Shown here one piece after another: positions 18,311 through 27,715 of a stretch of 64,000 bases of DNA (the first letter of the stretch is position 1; each line of letters opens with the position of its first letter). Under the pieces are notes generated by a model. That model saw only the letters and a list, made by a program, of their open reading frames with translations, did not search any database and had not been told where the DNA came from. The stretch is from Lachnospiraceae bacterium (lineage in GTDB: Bacteria > Bacillota > Clostridia > Lachnospirales > Lachnospiraceae). The stretch lies in NCBI GenBank assembly GCA_910575105.1, contig CAJTDK010000010.1, positions 84,388 through 148,387 on the forward strand, read 5' to 3'. The position numbers were made by a program, and so were the translations under genes.

Positions 18311-19731
18311 ATCTCCTTACCTCCCACTGTCATTTCCGTGATCCTGACCGCGGGCTGCCCCGCCCCGATGGGGATCTGTCCGCTGCCCGCATAGCAGTAG
18401 CCCTGCTCCAGGGCAAAATTACCGGACACCATATCCACCCTTGGCAGGATCTCGCGCCCGGTTCCGATAAGGGTAGCGCTCTTTACCGGCACGGTGATCT
18501 CTCCCCTCTCGATCAGGTAAGTCTCCCCGGTGTTAAAATTGAACTCTCCGGTGGCCGGGTCTACAGAGCCTGCATTGATATCCTTCACATAAAGCCCCTT
18601 GTCCACGGAGCCGATCATCTCTTCAAGATCATCTTCCCCCGGCGCAATATACGTGTTCGTCATGCGTGAGGTAGGCGCAAAACGGTAATTCTCCCGCCTG
18701 CCGGAGCCTGTGGGAGACATTCCCATCTTTTTCGCAGTTATCCGGTCCAGAAGATACCCTTTTAATATGCCTTTCTCGATCAGTATATTCTTCCGGGTCG
18801 GCACACCCTCGTCATCGATCCCAAGGGAGCCCCACTCTCCGGCAACCGTCCCGTCATCCACAAGTGTCACCTTATCCGAAGCAATCTTCGTGCCAAGCTT
18901 TCCTGCGAATTCCGAGCATCCGTCCGCCACCGCGCTTCCCTCCAGGGAATGCCCGCACGCCTCGTGGAAAAACAATCCGCCGAAGCCATTTGCGATGATG
19001 ACCGGCATCCGCCCCACCGGGCAGGTCTTAGCGCCCAGCATGGACTTTGCCGCCCTGGCCGCCTTCTTTGCCCCCTCCGCAGGCACATCCGACTCAAGAA
19101 ACTCCGGCCCGCTCATGGCTCCCGGGCCTGCAAATCCTGTCTGCCGGTTCTCGTCACGTTCATCCCTGGCAGTCATGGTAAAGCGCACCCTCGTCCGCAT
19201 CCTCCGGTCCTCGGCGTACACGCCCTCCGTATTGGCAATCTGCACCCGCTGATCCTCGTCCGTGTAGAAAGCGCTGCCCTGCACGATACCATCCGCAGCC
19301 CCTCTCCCGGCAGCGATCCCGCTCTTAATCAGGCCGATCTTTCTTCCCAGAGCCAGACTGCCCGCCCCTGATAAAGGCGCCATGATCTCAAGGGGGCGCA
19401 CCTCTGCCAGAGGGGTTCTTCCTCCCGGAATCCCCCGCTCCTTCTGCCCCCAGGCCTGCCGGCTCTGGCCGCCGCACTCCTGAAGCCGCTCCTTTAACAG
19501 CCTAAAGAGCCTTCCCTCATCCGCATCCGCGCTGTAGAGATATTCGCTGGCGAGCCCCCAGAACATCCGGATCCCGATGCCGCTCTCCCGCCCGCAGACG
19601 CAGCTTGCCACCTGCTCATCCATAAGCTTAAACCTCGTCCGGGACACATCCTCATAAAACACCTCCGCATAGTCTGCCCCATGTGAGATAACATAATCCA
19701 ATATTTTCTCAATATATGTCCTAGAAAGCAT
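18307..19731 (-). CDS. tldD: TldD-family zinc metalloprotease subunit
   Basis: About 474 residues from MLSRTYIEKI, the start chosen because it follows a purine-rich site and clears the upstream oppF stop by 32 bases. It carries the metal-binding HExxxH motif as HEACGH in LFFHEACGHSLEGSAVADG, then WGSLGIDDEGVPTRKN and the C-terminal barrel. TldD opens the active site of the TldD-TldE protease, which trims short peptides through a tunnel. Placement directly after oppF suggests that peptides imported by the transporter are its substrates. Confidence 0.88.
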   Translation of the reverse strand: MLSRTYIEKILDYVISHGADYAEVFYEDVSRTRFKLMDEQVASCVCGRESGIGIRMFWGLASEYLYSADADEGRLFRLLKERLQECGGQSRQAWGQKERGIPGGRTPLAEVRPLEIMAPLSGAGSLALGRKIGLIKSGIAAGRGAADGIVQGSAFYTDEDQRVQIANTEGVYAEDRRMRTRVRFTMTARDERDENRQTGFAGPGAMSGPEFLESDVPAEGAKKAARAAKSMLGAKTCPVGRMPVIIANGFGGLFFHEACGHSLEGSAVADGCSEFAGKLGTKIASDKVTLVDDGTVAGEWGSLGIDDEGVPTRKNILIEKGILKGYLLDRITAKKMGMSPTGSGRRENYRFAPTSRMTNTYIAPGEDDLEEMIGSVDKGLYVKDINAGSVDPATGEFNFNTGETYLIERGEITVPVKSATLIGTGREILPRVDMVSGNFALEQGYCYAGSGQIPIGAGQPAVRITEMTVGGKEI

Positions 19732-19763
19732 CCTCTCTTTGTTCCTCTCCGTTTTTTCAGAAT

Positions 19764-20726
19764 TTATATCTTCCCGCACATATGGCACGCCACAAAGTGC
19801 CCCGGCTCCATCTCTCTTAACTTTGGCATCTCTTTCCCGCAGATCTCTTTGGCGTACTTGCACCTCGCCTTGAACCGGCAGCCGTCCGGCGGATTGATCG
19901 GGCTTGGCACCTCGCCTTCCAGGTGCACTCTCGTCTTTCCTTCCTCCTCGTCGGGATCCGCCTCCGGGATCGCCGAGATCAGCGCCTGGGTATAAGGATG
20001 CATCGGATGGTCGTAAAGCTCCTTATTCCCCACAAGCTCTACCATAGAGCCAAGGTACATCACGCCTACCCGGTCAGAGATATGCTTAACCATGGAAAGG
20101 TCGTGGGAGATAAACAAGTAGGTAAGTCCCATCTCCCGCTGCAGCTTGATCAGAAGGTTGACGATCTGCGCTTGTATGGACACGTCCAGCGCGGAGATCG
20201 GCTCGTCGCAGACGATGAACTTCGGCTCCACCGCTAAAGCTCTGGCAATCCCTACACGCTGCCTCTGCCCGCCGGAAAGCTCGTGTGCAAACCGGTTGGC
20301 ATACTCCGCATTCAGGCCCACCTTATGAAGCAGCTCATTGACCCGCTCCTCCTTCTCCTTTTCCGAGATCTGGAAATGCACGTTCATGCCCTCGGTGATG
20401 ATCTCCCCGATGGTCATACGCGGGTCAAGGGAAGCGTACGGATCTTGGAAGATGATCTGGGCGTCCTTGCGAAAGCCAAGCAGTTCCTTTCCCTTGAACT
20501 TTGACACGTCCCGCCCCTCAAAGAGCACGGTTCCGCTGGTGGCGTCGTAAAGCTTGACCAGGGTTCGCCCGCATGTGGTCTTCCCGCAGCCGGACTCCCC
20601 GACAAGGCCCAGCGTCTCTCCCTTCTTAAGCCGGATGTTCACGCCGTCCACAGCCTTTAAGATCTGGTTCTTTCCCGCCTTGAAATATTTACATAGATTT
20701 TTCGCCTCGACAATATATTCGCCCAT
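19764..20726 (-). CDS. oppF: Oligopeptide ABC transporter ATPase (OppF/DppF)
   Basis: A 320-residue ATPase with Walker [10 protein letters not shown], signature LSGGQRQR, Walker B IVCDEPISALD and the C-terminal cysteine cluster typical of Opp/Dpp ATPases (CRFKARCKYAKEIC). It powers peptide import together with OppD. Its start overlaps the oppD stop by one base (TAATG), so the two are coupled. Confidence 0.92.
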   Translation of the reverse strand: MGEYIVEAKNLCKYFKAGKNQILKAVDGVNIRLKKGETLGLVGESGCGKTTCGRTLVKLYDATSGTVLFEGRDVSKFKGKELLGFRKDAQIIFQDPYASLDPRMTIGEIITEGMNVHFQISEKEKEERVNELLHKVGLNAEYANRFAHELSGGQRQRVGIARALAVEPKFIVCDEPISALDVSIQAQIVNLLIKLQREMGLTYLFISHDLSMVKHISDRVGVMYLGSMVELVGNKELYDHPMHPYTQALISAIPEADPDEEEGKTRVHLEGEVPSPINPPDGCRFKARCKYAKEICGKEMPKLREMEPGHFVACHMCGKI

Positions 20727-21742
20727 TACTCTTCCTCCCTGTCATAAAATGATCTTACCTTCGGAGCTTTCTCATGCATGAGCCAGCAGGACGCCTTGTG
20801 GGTGTCTGTAATCACCGTCTCCGGCGGCTTTCTCTCTTTGCATACCGGCATGCAGTACTCGCATCTGTCCGCGAAAGGACAGTGGTTTAACGGAAGCAGA
20901 AGATCTGGCGGAGTTCCTCCGAGGGCGTAGAGCTCTTCCTTGGACTCCGTCCCGAGCCTTGGCACAGAGCGCAGCAGCGCCCACGTATAGGGATGCCTGC
21001 TCTCGTAGAAGATCTCCTTCGTGGTTCCCCTCTCTACTACCTCGCCTGCATACATGACCTGGATACGGTCCGCAAAATTAGCTACGACACCAAGGTCGTG
21101 GGTAACCAGGATGATGGCCGTGTTCATCTTTGTCTTAAGCTCCATCATCAGGTCCATGATCTGTGCCTGGATCGTCACGTCAAGAGCCGTCGTCGGCTCG
21201 TCCGCGATCAGCACATTGGGATTGCAGGCAAGGGCAATGGCGATCATCACCCTCTGGCGCATACCGCCGGACATCTCGTGGGGATAGTTGTCGATCCGTT
21301 TTTCCGGGCTGGGGATATTTACCGTCTTAAGCATACCTATGGCCTCTTCCCTCGCCGACTTCTTATCCAGCTTTTTATGTATCATCAGACTCTCCATGAT
21401 CTGGTCGCCCACGGTCATGGTGGGATTTAAGGAGGTCATGGGATCCTGGAAGATCATGCCTACCTCATCTCCCCGGAAGTCGCACAGCTCCTTCTCGCTC
21501 ATCTTCAGCACGTCTTTCCCGTTACAGACGATCTTCGACTCCGGCTTGATCACCGCAAAGGGCGGCTTTAGAAGGCGGAGGATGGATTTGGCCGTCACGG
21601 TCTTTCCGCAGCCGGACTCCCCGACGAAAGCCAGCGTCTCCCCTTTACTTAACTCAAAGCTTACGCCGCGCACGGCTTTTACCTCGCCGGCGTATGTATT
21701 AAAAGAAACATTCAGGTTCTCAACTTCTAATATTTTTTCCAT
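20726..21742 (-). CDS. oppD: Oligopeptide ABC transporter ATPase (OppD/DppD)
   Basis: A 338-residue partner of OppF with Walker A GESGCGKT, signature MSGGMRQRV, Walker [13 protein letters not shown] and the oligopeptide C-terminal extension ([14 protein letters not shown]). It lies 11 bases downstream of oppC in the five-gene import operon. Confidence 0.92.
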   Translation of the reverse strand: MEKILEVENLNVSFNTYAGEVKAVRGVSFELSKGETLAFVGESGCGKTVTAKSILRLLKPPFAVIKPESKIVCNGKDVLKMSEKELCDFRGDEVGMIFQDPMTSLNPTMTVGDQIMESLMIHKKLDKKSAREEAIGMLKTVNIPSPEKRIDNYPHEMSGGMRQRVMIAIALACNPNVLIADEPTTALDVTIQAQIMDLMMELKTKMNTAIILVTHDLGVVANFADRIQVMYAGEVVERGTTKEIFYESRHPYTWALLRSVPRLGTESKEELYALGGTPPDLLLPLNHCPFADRCEYCMPVCKERKPPETVITDTHKASCWLMHEKAPKVRSFYDREEE

Positions 21743-21753
21743 ATCCGTCTCTC

Positions 21754-22701
21754 CTATTTTCGTAATTTCGGGTCAAGCGCATCCCGAAGGCCGTCGCCCA
21801 GCAGCGTAAATGAAAGCATAGTCAGCGCGATCATCAGCGCCGGGAACATTAACTGGTACGGGTAGAACATGAAGTTCTGCTGTGCCGCTGAAGCCAGCGC
21901 GCCCCAGCTTGTTGACGGGGGCTGGATGCCTAGTCCTACGTAGCTTAGGAACGCCTCCGAGAAGATGTATCCCGGGATATCAAACGTAATGGCGACGATA
22001 ATCATGCCGATGGTATTGGGGATCATATGCTTTAAGATGATCTTAATCGGCGCAACCCCCAGTGCATTTGCCGCAAGAACGTACTCCTGAGTCTTTAGCT
22101 GCAGCATCTGCCCGCGCACAAGCCTTGCGATGCCGCACCACCCGGTGAGGGTAAGGGCTACCAGCATGGTCCCTAAGCTCTTGCTGTCGGTGATGACAGA
22201 GATCAGGATAACGATGATCAGATAAGGGATACTAAGGAGCACCTCTACGATACGCATCATGATATCATCTACCGCGCCGCCAAAATACGCTGCGATCCCG
22301 CCGTAGATACTGCCCACGACGCTGGCGATGACCGCACCTAAGATACCGATGATGATAGAGACGCGCCCTGCCTGCCATACTCGGGCAAAAAGATCCCTTC
22401 CCAGGTCGTCCGTCCCGAACCAGTGCTTTGCGCTGGGTCCCTGGTTTATGGCGTCTGCGTCGATCTGCTCAAATTCATAGCCGCTGATGGCCGGCCCGAA
22501 GATGATAAAAAAGATAAGGATCAGGAGGATGATGAGGGCGACGAACGCTACCCGGTTCTCCTTAAGCCTCCTCCACGCGTCTCTCCAGTAGCCGATACGG
22601 GGCCTTGAGGGAGCCTCCGCATCCTTGTCGATCCCGACGATCCGAAACATCTCGTCAGGTATATCCATATTCAACTCTTTACTTTCTGTATTTGCTAACA
22701 T
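21754..22701 (-). CDS. oppC: Oligopeptide ABC transporter permease (OppC/DppC)
   Basis: About 315 residues with an N-terminal cytoplasmic tail, a first helix (VALIILLILIFFIIFG) and the BPD-type permease core. The family marker HWFGTDDLGRDLFARV precedes the core, and the EAA loop appears as YVLAANALGVAPIKIILKHM. AGGAGG is eight bases before ATG 22701; a GTG two codons earlier is too close to it. Pairs with OppB. Confidence 0.9.
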   Translation of the reverse strand: MLANTESKELNMDIPDEMFRIVGIDKDAEAPSRPRIGYWRDAWRRLKENRVAFVALIILLILIFFIIFGPAISGYEFEQIDADAINQGPSAKHWFGTDDLGRDLFARVWQAGRVSIIIGILGAVIASVVGSIYGGIAAYFGGAVDDIMMRIVEVLLSIPYLIIVILISVITDSKSLGTMLVALTLTGWCGIARLVRGQMLQLKTQEYVLAANALGVAPIKIILKHMIPNTIGMIIVAITFDIPGYIFSEAFLSYVGLGIQPPSTSWGALASAAQQNFMFYPYQLMFPALMIALTMLSFTLLGDGLRDALDPKLRK

Positions 22702-22713
22702 ATTCACATCCTC

Positions 22714-23637
22714 CTACTTCACTCGGATTCTCGGATCCATAAGGCTGTACGCGATATCCACCACAAGCTGCACGAACACAAAAAGCGCCGCCGCGAAGAT
22801 GGTCGTACCGATGATCATCGTATAGTCCCTGTCATTGATCGAATTAATATAATAGAAGCCAAGACCCGGGATACCAAAGATCTTCTCTACCACGAAGGAG
22901 CCGGTGAATATCCCGGACACCTGTCCTACAAGCAGCGTCATACAGGGGAGAAATGCATTTTTAAGGACATGCCTTTTGATTACATTCATCCTGCTGACAC
23001 CCTTCGCCTCCGCGGTGAGGATATAGTCCTGCCCCATAACGTCTAACATGTTGGACTTCACATAACGGGCGTAGGTGGCGATGGTTCCGAAGCTTAGCAC
23101 GATAATCGGGAGTATGACGTTCTTATAGCTCCCCCATCCGGTAGTAGGCAGCACCATCAGTTTTACGCTGAAAATGTACTGGAGCACCGACGCCAGCACG
23201 AACACCGGCACCGTGATTCCCAGGATAGCGATAAACATCACGATATAATCCGGCCACTTGTTCTTGTGGAGGGCGGCGACAATCCCGAGCAGGATACCGA
23301 TCACCAGACCGATGATCAGCGCCAGCCCGCCCGGAACTGCCGACACTTCTGAATTTTCAACCAATGTATCGGTAACCTGGCGGCCGGGATAACGTAAGGA
23401 TTCCCCCATCTCTCCCTTGCTCAGCAGGTTTTTCATAAAGATCACATACTGCTCTGGCGTGGATTTGTCCAGGCCATACTTTTCATAATAGTTCGCCCTC
23501 GTTTCCTCCGGCAGGTTCCTGGCCATATGCGCCAGCGGGTCGCCGGGAATGCTGTGCATCAGAAAGAAGGTCGCGGTAATAACGATCAATAACGTAACCA
23601 GCATATATGCCACACGTTTTACTATAAATTTTGCCAT
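22714..23637 (-). CDS. oppB: Oligopeptide ABC transporter permease (OppB/DppB)
   Basis: About 307 residues beginning MAKFIVKRVAYML, the classic OppB start. It has six predicted helices and the EAA loop DYILTAEAKGVSRMNVIKRH. The start at 23637 is preceded by GGAAAGGAAGAG. A hairpin between oppA and this gene probably lowers its expression relative to the binding protein. Confidence 0.9.
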   Translation of the reverse strand: MAKFIVKRVAYMLVTLLIVITATFFLMHSIPGDPLAHMARNLPEETRANYYEKYGLDKSTPEQYVIFMKNLLSKGEMGESLRYPGRQVTDTLVENSEVSAVPGGLALIIGLVIGILLGIVAALHKNKWPDYIVMFIAILGITVPVFVLASVLQYIFSVKLMVLPTTGWGSYKNVILPIIVLSFGTIATYARYVKSNMLDVMGQDYILTAEAKGVSRMNVIKRHVLKNAFLPCMTLLVGQVSGIFTGSFVVEKIFGIPGLGFYYINSINDRDYTMIIGTTIFAAALFVFVQLVVDIAYSLMDPRIRVK

Positions 23638-23669
23638 CTTTTCTCTTCCTTTCCTTTCCTGAAACTGCA

Positions 23670-23702
23670 AAATACCGCCGTCAAAACCAGACGGCGGTAT
23701 TT
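23670..23702. terminator. Hairpin between oppA and oppB
   Basis: A perfect 13-bp inverted repeat AAATACCGCCGTC/GACGGCGGTATTT with a seven-base loop. Such structures between a binding-protein gene and its permease genes usually stabilise the upstream mRNA or act as a leaky terminator. Confidence 0.7.
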
Positions 23703-23707
23703 GTTAC

Positions 23708-25369
23708 CTATCTTCCCTCGATATATACATACTTCAGTCCGGAAGTTGATGTAAATTTCTTATTCAGATTCTTCACGTAATTGTAATGGAAGGAATGCTC
23801 CATCTCGTTCACCAGCGGACAGATATTGCAGCCCTCGTTGAACAGGACTTCCTCTGCCTGATGGTAAAGGTCCACTCTCGTCTTCTCATCCATCTCTCTT
23901 CCCGCCTTGGCGATCAGCTCGTCAAACTTCTCGTTGGACCATCCCGTAGGAATGTTGCCTGAATTTGCCGTGGTGAACAAAGAGATCATGGACATCGGAT
24001 CGTCGTAGTCCGTGCTCCAGATCATATTGCCCATCTGGTATTCGCCGCTGTTGGTCTTCTGCTGGAAGGTAGTCCACTCATTAAAGTCAAGCTCGATATT
24101 CACGCCCAGAATCTCTTTATATTTCTGCTGTACATACTCGCCGTAGTTACGCGTCCACTGGGTAGTCGCGCTTAAGGAGTATTTTACCGTGATCGCTGAC
24201 GGGTCGCTTCCAAGGCCAAGCTCTTCCATTCCCTTAAGGAGCAGCTCTTTTGCGTCCTCTTCCTTCGCCATCTTCTCAAGCGGCGCGTCTACCTGCTCGC
24301 GGTAGTCGCCCAGCTCTCCGGTGGAGATCGCCTGCGGTACCCACCAGTATGCCGGAATATGCATATCCTGATAGATGGTCTTTGCCATATCCTCTCTGTC
24401 AACAGCCAGGACAAATGCTTTACGGATGTTGATGTTGCTGAATAACTTGTCATTGACATTGAAGAAATCAAAACGCATAGCCGGTGTTGTGGTATCCACT
24501 CTCTCTGCGTTGTCCTTCTTGTCGAAGCGGTCTGCCCACTCTTCTGTTCCGGTGGAGCACCAGTCTAACTGTCCACTGTCAAAGGAGTTAAATACTGCTG
24601 TCTCATCGGTGATGATCGAATATTTTACCTTGTCAAGCTTTACATTCTCCGCATCCCAGTAATCCGGGTTCTTCACCAGGCTGACCTCGGAATTATGCTT
24701 CCAGCTCTCAACCTTGAAAGGACCGTTGCTTACGTACTTGTCCGCTTCTGAGCCGTATGTCTCTCCGTGCTGCTCTGCGATATCCTGGCGCACCGGGTAG
24801 CACGCTCTTGTATCGGTCAGGGACATAAAGTAAGGTGTGGGCGCCTCAAGGGTGATCTCAAGAGTCTTGTCATCGACAACCTTAACGCCAAGCTCGTCAA
24901 CAGATGCCTCGCCGTTGACCACTTTCGCTCCGTTCTTGATAAAATCTGCGGTAAAGAAGGAATTGGGTGAACCAGCATCCGGATTCAGCGTCTGCCGGAT
25001 GCCGTAAGCATAATCTTCTGCCGTTACTTCCTTTCCGTCCGTCCACTTATTGTCGCGGATCTTGAATGTCCAGACAGTGCCGTCGTCGTTAGACTCCCAG
25101 CTCTCTGCCCCAGCAGGCTCTCTTACCTGCTCTCCGTCCTTCTCTGCAAGACGTGTCAGCGGTTCCATGGTGTTCATCAGTATCTTCCAGCTATAGTTGT
25201 CGTTTCCTTTAATTGAGTCAAGGGTGGAAGGCTCTGTCTGCAGGTAGATGTTATAATACTGCTCTCCCTCTCCTGAAGAGGAACTTTTGTCCCCTCCGCC
25301 TCCGCCGCAGGCGGTGAGCGATAATGCCATCGCTGCCGTAAGTATTGCTGCAACTAATCTCTTTTTCAT
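23708..25369 (-). CDS. oppA: Oligopeptide-binding lipoprotein (OppA/DppA, SBP family 5)
   Basis: A 553-residue substrate-binding protein. The signal peptide ends in the lipobox LTACG, followed by a Gly/Ser linker that leads to the SBP_bac_5 fold (EPLTRLAEKDGE, EDYAYGIRQTLNPD, LDWCSTGTEEWADRF). It would capture oligopeptides outside the membrane for OppBCDF. AGGAGG precedes the ATG. It is the first gene of the operon and its promoter overlaps an operator motif shared with the rpiR region. Confidence 0.92.
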   Translation of the reverse strand: MKKRLVAAILTAAMALSLTACGGGGGDKSSSSGEGEQYYNIYLQTEPSTLDSIKGNDNYSWKILMNTMEPLTRLAEKDGEQVREPAGAESWESNDDGTVWTFKIRDNKWTDGKEVTAEDYAYGIRQTLNPDAGSPNSFFTADFIKNGAKVVNGEASVDELGVKVVDDKTLEITLEAPTPYFMSLTDTRACYPVRQDIAEQHGETYGSEADKYVSNGPFKVESWKHNSEVSLVKNPDYWDAENVKLDKVKYSIITDETAVFNSFDSGQLDWCSTGTEEWADRFDKKDNAERVDTTTPAMRFDFFNVNDKLFSNINIRKAFVLAVDREDMAKTIYQDMHIPAYWWVPQAISTGELGDYREQVDAPLEKMAKEEDAKELLLKGMEELGLGSDPSAITVKYSLSATTQWTRNYGEYVQQKYKEILGVNIELDFNEWTTFQQKTNSGEYQMGNMIWSTDYDDPMSMISLFTTANSGNIPTGWSNEKFDELIAKAGREMDEKTRVDLYHQAEEVLFNEGCNICPLVNEMEHSFHYNYVKNLNKKFTSTSGLKYVYIEGR

Positions 25370-25443
25370 AAGTGCAACCTCCTGTCTTTACATTAAAATT
25401 CTCAGGATATATACATTTTCTATATACCCTATCATTTATATCT

Positions 25444-25461
25444 ATTATAGCAAACACTACA
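25444..25461 (-). promoter_or_regulatory. oppA promoter with RpiR operator candidate
   Basis: The minus strand reads TGTAGTGTTTGCTATAAT, containing an extended -10 (TGC-TATAAT) and the imperfect palindrome TGTAG-N6-CTATA. An almost identical motif lies at 26644-26661 in the rpiR/M42 intergenic region (two transitions in 18 bases). Confidence 0.6.
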
Positions 25462-25662
25462 ATTATTTGATATAGAAACAGAAAAAAATATGCAAGTTTG
25501 TTGAAACTGCATATTTTTCACTAAAGTATTTGTTATATTTTTACCAAAAACAAGGCTGTTTTTTCTGAAATCACGCCGTTTCTCTGCCATGCTAAAGTAA
25601 CGGGCAGCAACAGACCACTTAACAGACGCACGAAATCCGCCTGAGCGCTCCCCCCCTGTGCG

Positions 25663-26517
25663 TCAAAAAAGCGTCCCGAACTCCTTCCCGATATTCTCCT
25701 TCTCCATATCCCCCTCAATCTTAACTGCCGACATCAGGAGATTCACCATAGCCATAGGCGCCGACGCTGTATTTAAAAATAAACGGGTAGTGCTGCGCAC
25801 GGTCAGAAGCTCATCGGCGTGCCGGGTGATCTCCGCCTCCGGAGTATCGGTGATCACCAGTACCTTCGCCCCCTTCTTCCTCCCGTACCCGGCAAGCTTC
25901 TCCGTCATAAAATAATGATCCGGGAAAGAAACCGCCACAAGGAGCGTATCCCCGCCGATGACAGGAAGCGCGGAATAAACGCTCTCATTAAGCTCCGTAT
26001 CTACGAGCACGGAACCGATCTGCGCCCCCGCCAGATCAGAGGCCATCCACCTGCAGATAATATGGGACAGACCTCTTCCGCACAGTATGATCTTCGGATA
26101 CTCCCAAAAAAGCTTTGCCGCGTCCATGAGACGCCGGCTGTCAAAGTTCCTGGCATACTCCTCCATCAGCTCCCGCTCCTCCCGGCAGATCTCTGTCAGG
26201 AGCTGTTCCTTGTCGTTAAGCTCGTACTCCGGCACGTCCGTATTGAAATAGTCATTCTGCTGGTGAAGTCCGATCCTCCGGCTCATATTGATATATTTCC
26301 TGACCTCATACTTAACTTCGTTAAAGCTGTTATATCCGAGCACCCGGCAGGCGTTGAGTATCGTGATCTCCGTCACCCCCAGCTCCCGGCTCAGCTCCTT
26401 CAGCGTGATGAAGGTCATCATGTCGGCATTGTCTTTGATATAGCCGGCGATCTGCCTCTGTTTTTTCGTCATCCTCGGATAACACTGCTCGATGTTCGCC
26501 ATAATATCGGTATCCAT
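25663..26517 (-). CDS. RpiR/MurR-family transcriptional regulator
   Basis: About 284 residues starting at MDTDIMANIEQCYPRM (GGGGTG upstream). Residues 1-75 form the RpiR helix-turn-helix with MTKKQRQIAGYIKDNADMM and LSRELGVTEITILNACRVLG. A SIS sugar/phosphate-binding domain follows (IILCGRGLSHIICRW). Located between the opp operon and the M42 peptidase, it is the likely controller of both. SIS-domain regulators usually sense phosphosugars, so the signal here is unclear. No good terminator was seen after its stop. Confidence 0.85.
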   Translation of the reverse strand: MDTDIMANIEQCYPRMTKKQRQIAGYIKDNADMMTFITLKELSRELGVTEITILNACRVLGYNSFNEVKYEVRKYINMSRRIGLHQQNDYFNTDVPEYELNDKEQLLTEICREERELMEEYARNFDSRRLMDAAKLFWEYPKIILCGRGLSHIICRWMASDLAGAQIGSVLVDTELNESVYSALPVIGGDTLLVAVSFPDHYFMTEKLAGYGRKKGAKVLVITDTPEAEITRHADELLTVRSTTRLFLNTASAPMAMVNLLMSAVKIEGDMEKENIGKEFGTLF

Positions 26518-26643
26518 GCTTTTCACCCCGTTTTTCTGTACTTTCTGCACAAAAACCGCTGTCCATATATTGGTCAGTAAAAAAATTATACTATTTTTTT
26601 TAATTTTTTTCAACAGCACTTGCATATTTCGTCCGTTCGGATT

Positions 26644-26661
26644 ATTATAGTAAACGCTACA
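26644..26661. promoter_or_regulatory. Operator candidate between rpiR and the M42 peptidase gene
   Basis: ATTATAGTAAACGCTACA on the + strand matches the oppA-promoter motif at 25444-25461. On the minus strand it contains TATAAT (a possible rpiR -10). On the + strand it overlaps TATTAT, which stands 17 bases after TTGCAT and may be the -10 of the peptidase gene. Confidence 0.6.
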
Positions 26662-26695
26662 TTTTTACTATATCAAAGCAAGGGGGATTTATTAT

Positions 26696-27715
26696 ATGAA
26701 AAACTATATTTTAGAACAGCTTAAGGCTCTAACTTCTATTCCAAGTCCCTCCGGATACACCCGGAAAATCGCGGACTATGTATCAGGCCAGCTGCAGGGC
26801 ATGGGATATGAGCCGGAGATGTCGAACAAGGGGAATATCCGCGTCACGCTGGGCGGCGCAGGACATCCTCTGGTGCTCTCTGCCCACCTGGATACGCTGG
26901 GCGCTATGGTTAGGAAGATTAAGGACAACGGGCGTCTGCGTCCTACCACTATCGGCGGACATCAATGGGACACCTGCGATGGGGAAAACTGCACAGTACA
27001 TACAAGAGACGGGCGCACCTACACCGGGGTTGTGCTGAACACAGAACCCTCCGCCCATGTAGCGGACAAGAAAAAAGAGAAAAAGGAATCCCATATGGAA
27101 ATCCTGTTGGATGAAAATATTCATTCAAGAAAGGGCGCCAAAAGGCTTGGCATCCAGAACGGTGATTTTATCGCTCTTGATCCCCGCACATCCATCACCG
27201 GAAGCGGCTATATCAAAAGCCGGTTCTTAGACGACAAGCTGTCAGCCGCTATCCTTCTGGGACTTGCGAAAAGCATCCGGGACGGCAAGACCGCTCTTAG
27301 CCGAAAGGTCACTTTGCTTTTTACCGTATATGAAGAGGTAGGCCACGGCGCATCCTGCATCCCGGCGGATACTGAGGAGATGATCTGCGCGGACATGGGC
27401 TGCGTGGGGGACGGCCTGGACTGCACAGAGCAAATGGTATCCATCTGCTCTAAGGATTCCGGAGGTCCTTACGACTATACCCTCACCGGGGATCTCATCG
27501 CAGCCGCGAAGAAAAAAGGGCTTAACTATGCCGTGGACATCTACCCGCACTACACCTCCGACGCCGGAGCGGCGCTTCGCAGCGGCCATGATATCCGGTT
27601 CGCCCTGATCGGCCCCGGCGTGTACTCCTCCCATAACTATGAGCGCAGCCATACTGACGGGATGATGAATACGTATCAATTGCTGCGGGCGTATCTGGGA
27701 CTGGATGCGGCATAA
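26696..27715 (+). CDS. M42-family aminopeptidase
   Basis: A 339-residue metallopeptidase that removes N-terminal residues from peptides. Zinc-site segments are visible: LSAHLDTLG, SRFLDDKLSAA, TVYEEVGHGAS, ICADMG, and a C-terminal histidine in VYSSHNYERSHTDGM. The insert with VADKKKEKKESHME is typical of the PepA/YsdC-like group. AGGGGG is upstream of the ATG. Divergent from rpiR and sharing the operator motif of the opp operon, it likely finishes degradation of imported peptides. Confidence 0.9.
   Translation: MKNYILEQLKALTSIPSPSGYTRKIADYVSGQLQGMGYEPEMSNKGNIRVTLGGAGHPLVLSAHLDTLGAMVRKIKDNGRLRPTTIGGHQWDTCDGENCTVHTRDGRTYTGVVLNTEPSAHVADKKKEKKESHMEILLDENIHSRKGAKRLGIQNGDFIALDPRTSITGSGYIKSRFLDDKLSAAILLGLAKSIRDGKTALSRKVTLLFTVYEEVGHGASCIPADTEEMICADMGCVGDGLDCTEQMVSICSKDSGGPYDYTLTGDLIAAAKKKGLNYAVDIYPHYTSDAGAALRSGHDIRFALIGPGVYSSHNYERSHTDGMMNTYQLLRAYLGLDAA

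Noticed and set aside
25533..25718. A 61-codon minus-strand frame after rpiR
   Set aside because: It starts inside the rpiR 3' end in another frame and has no ribosome site.
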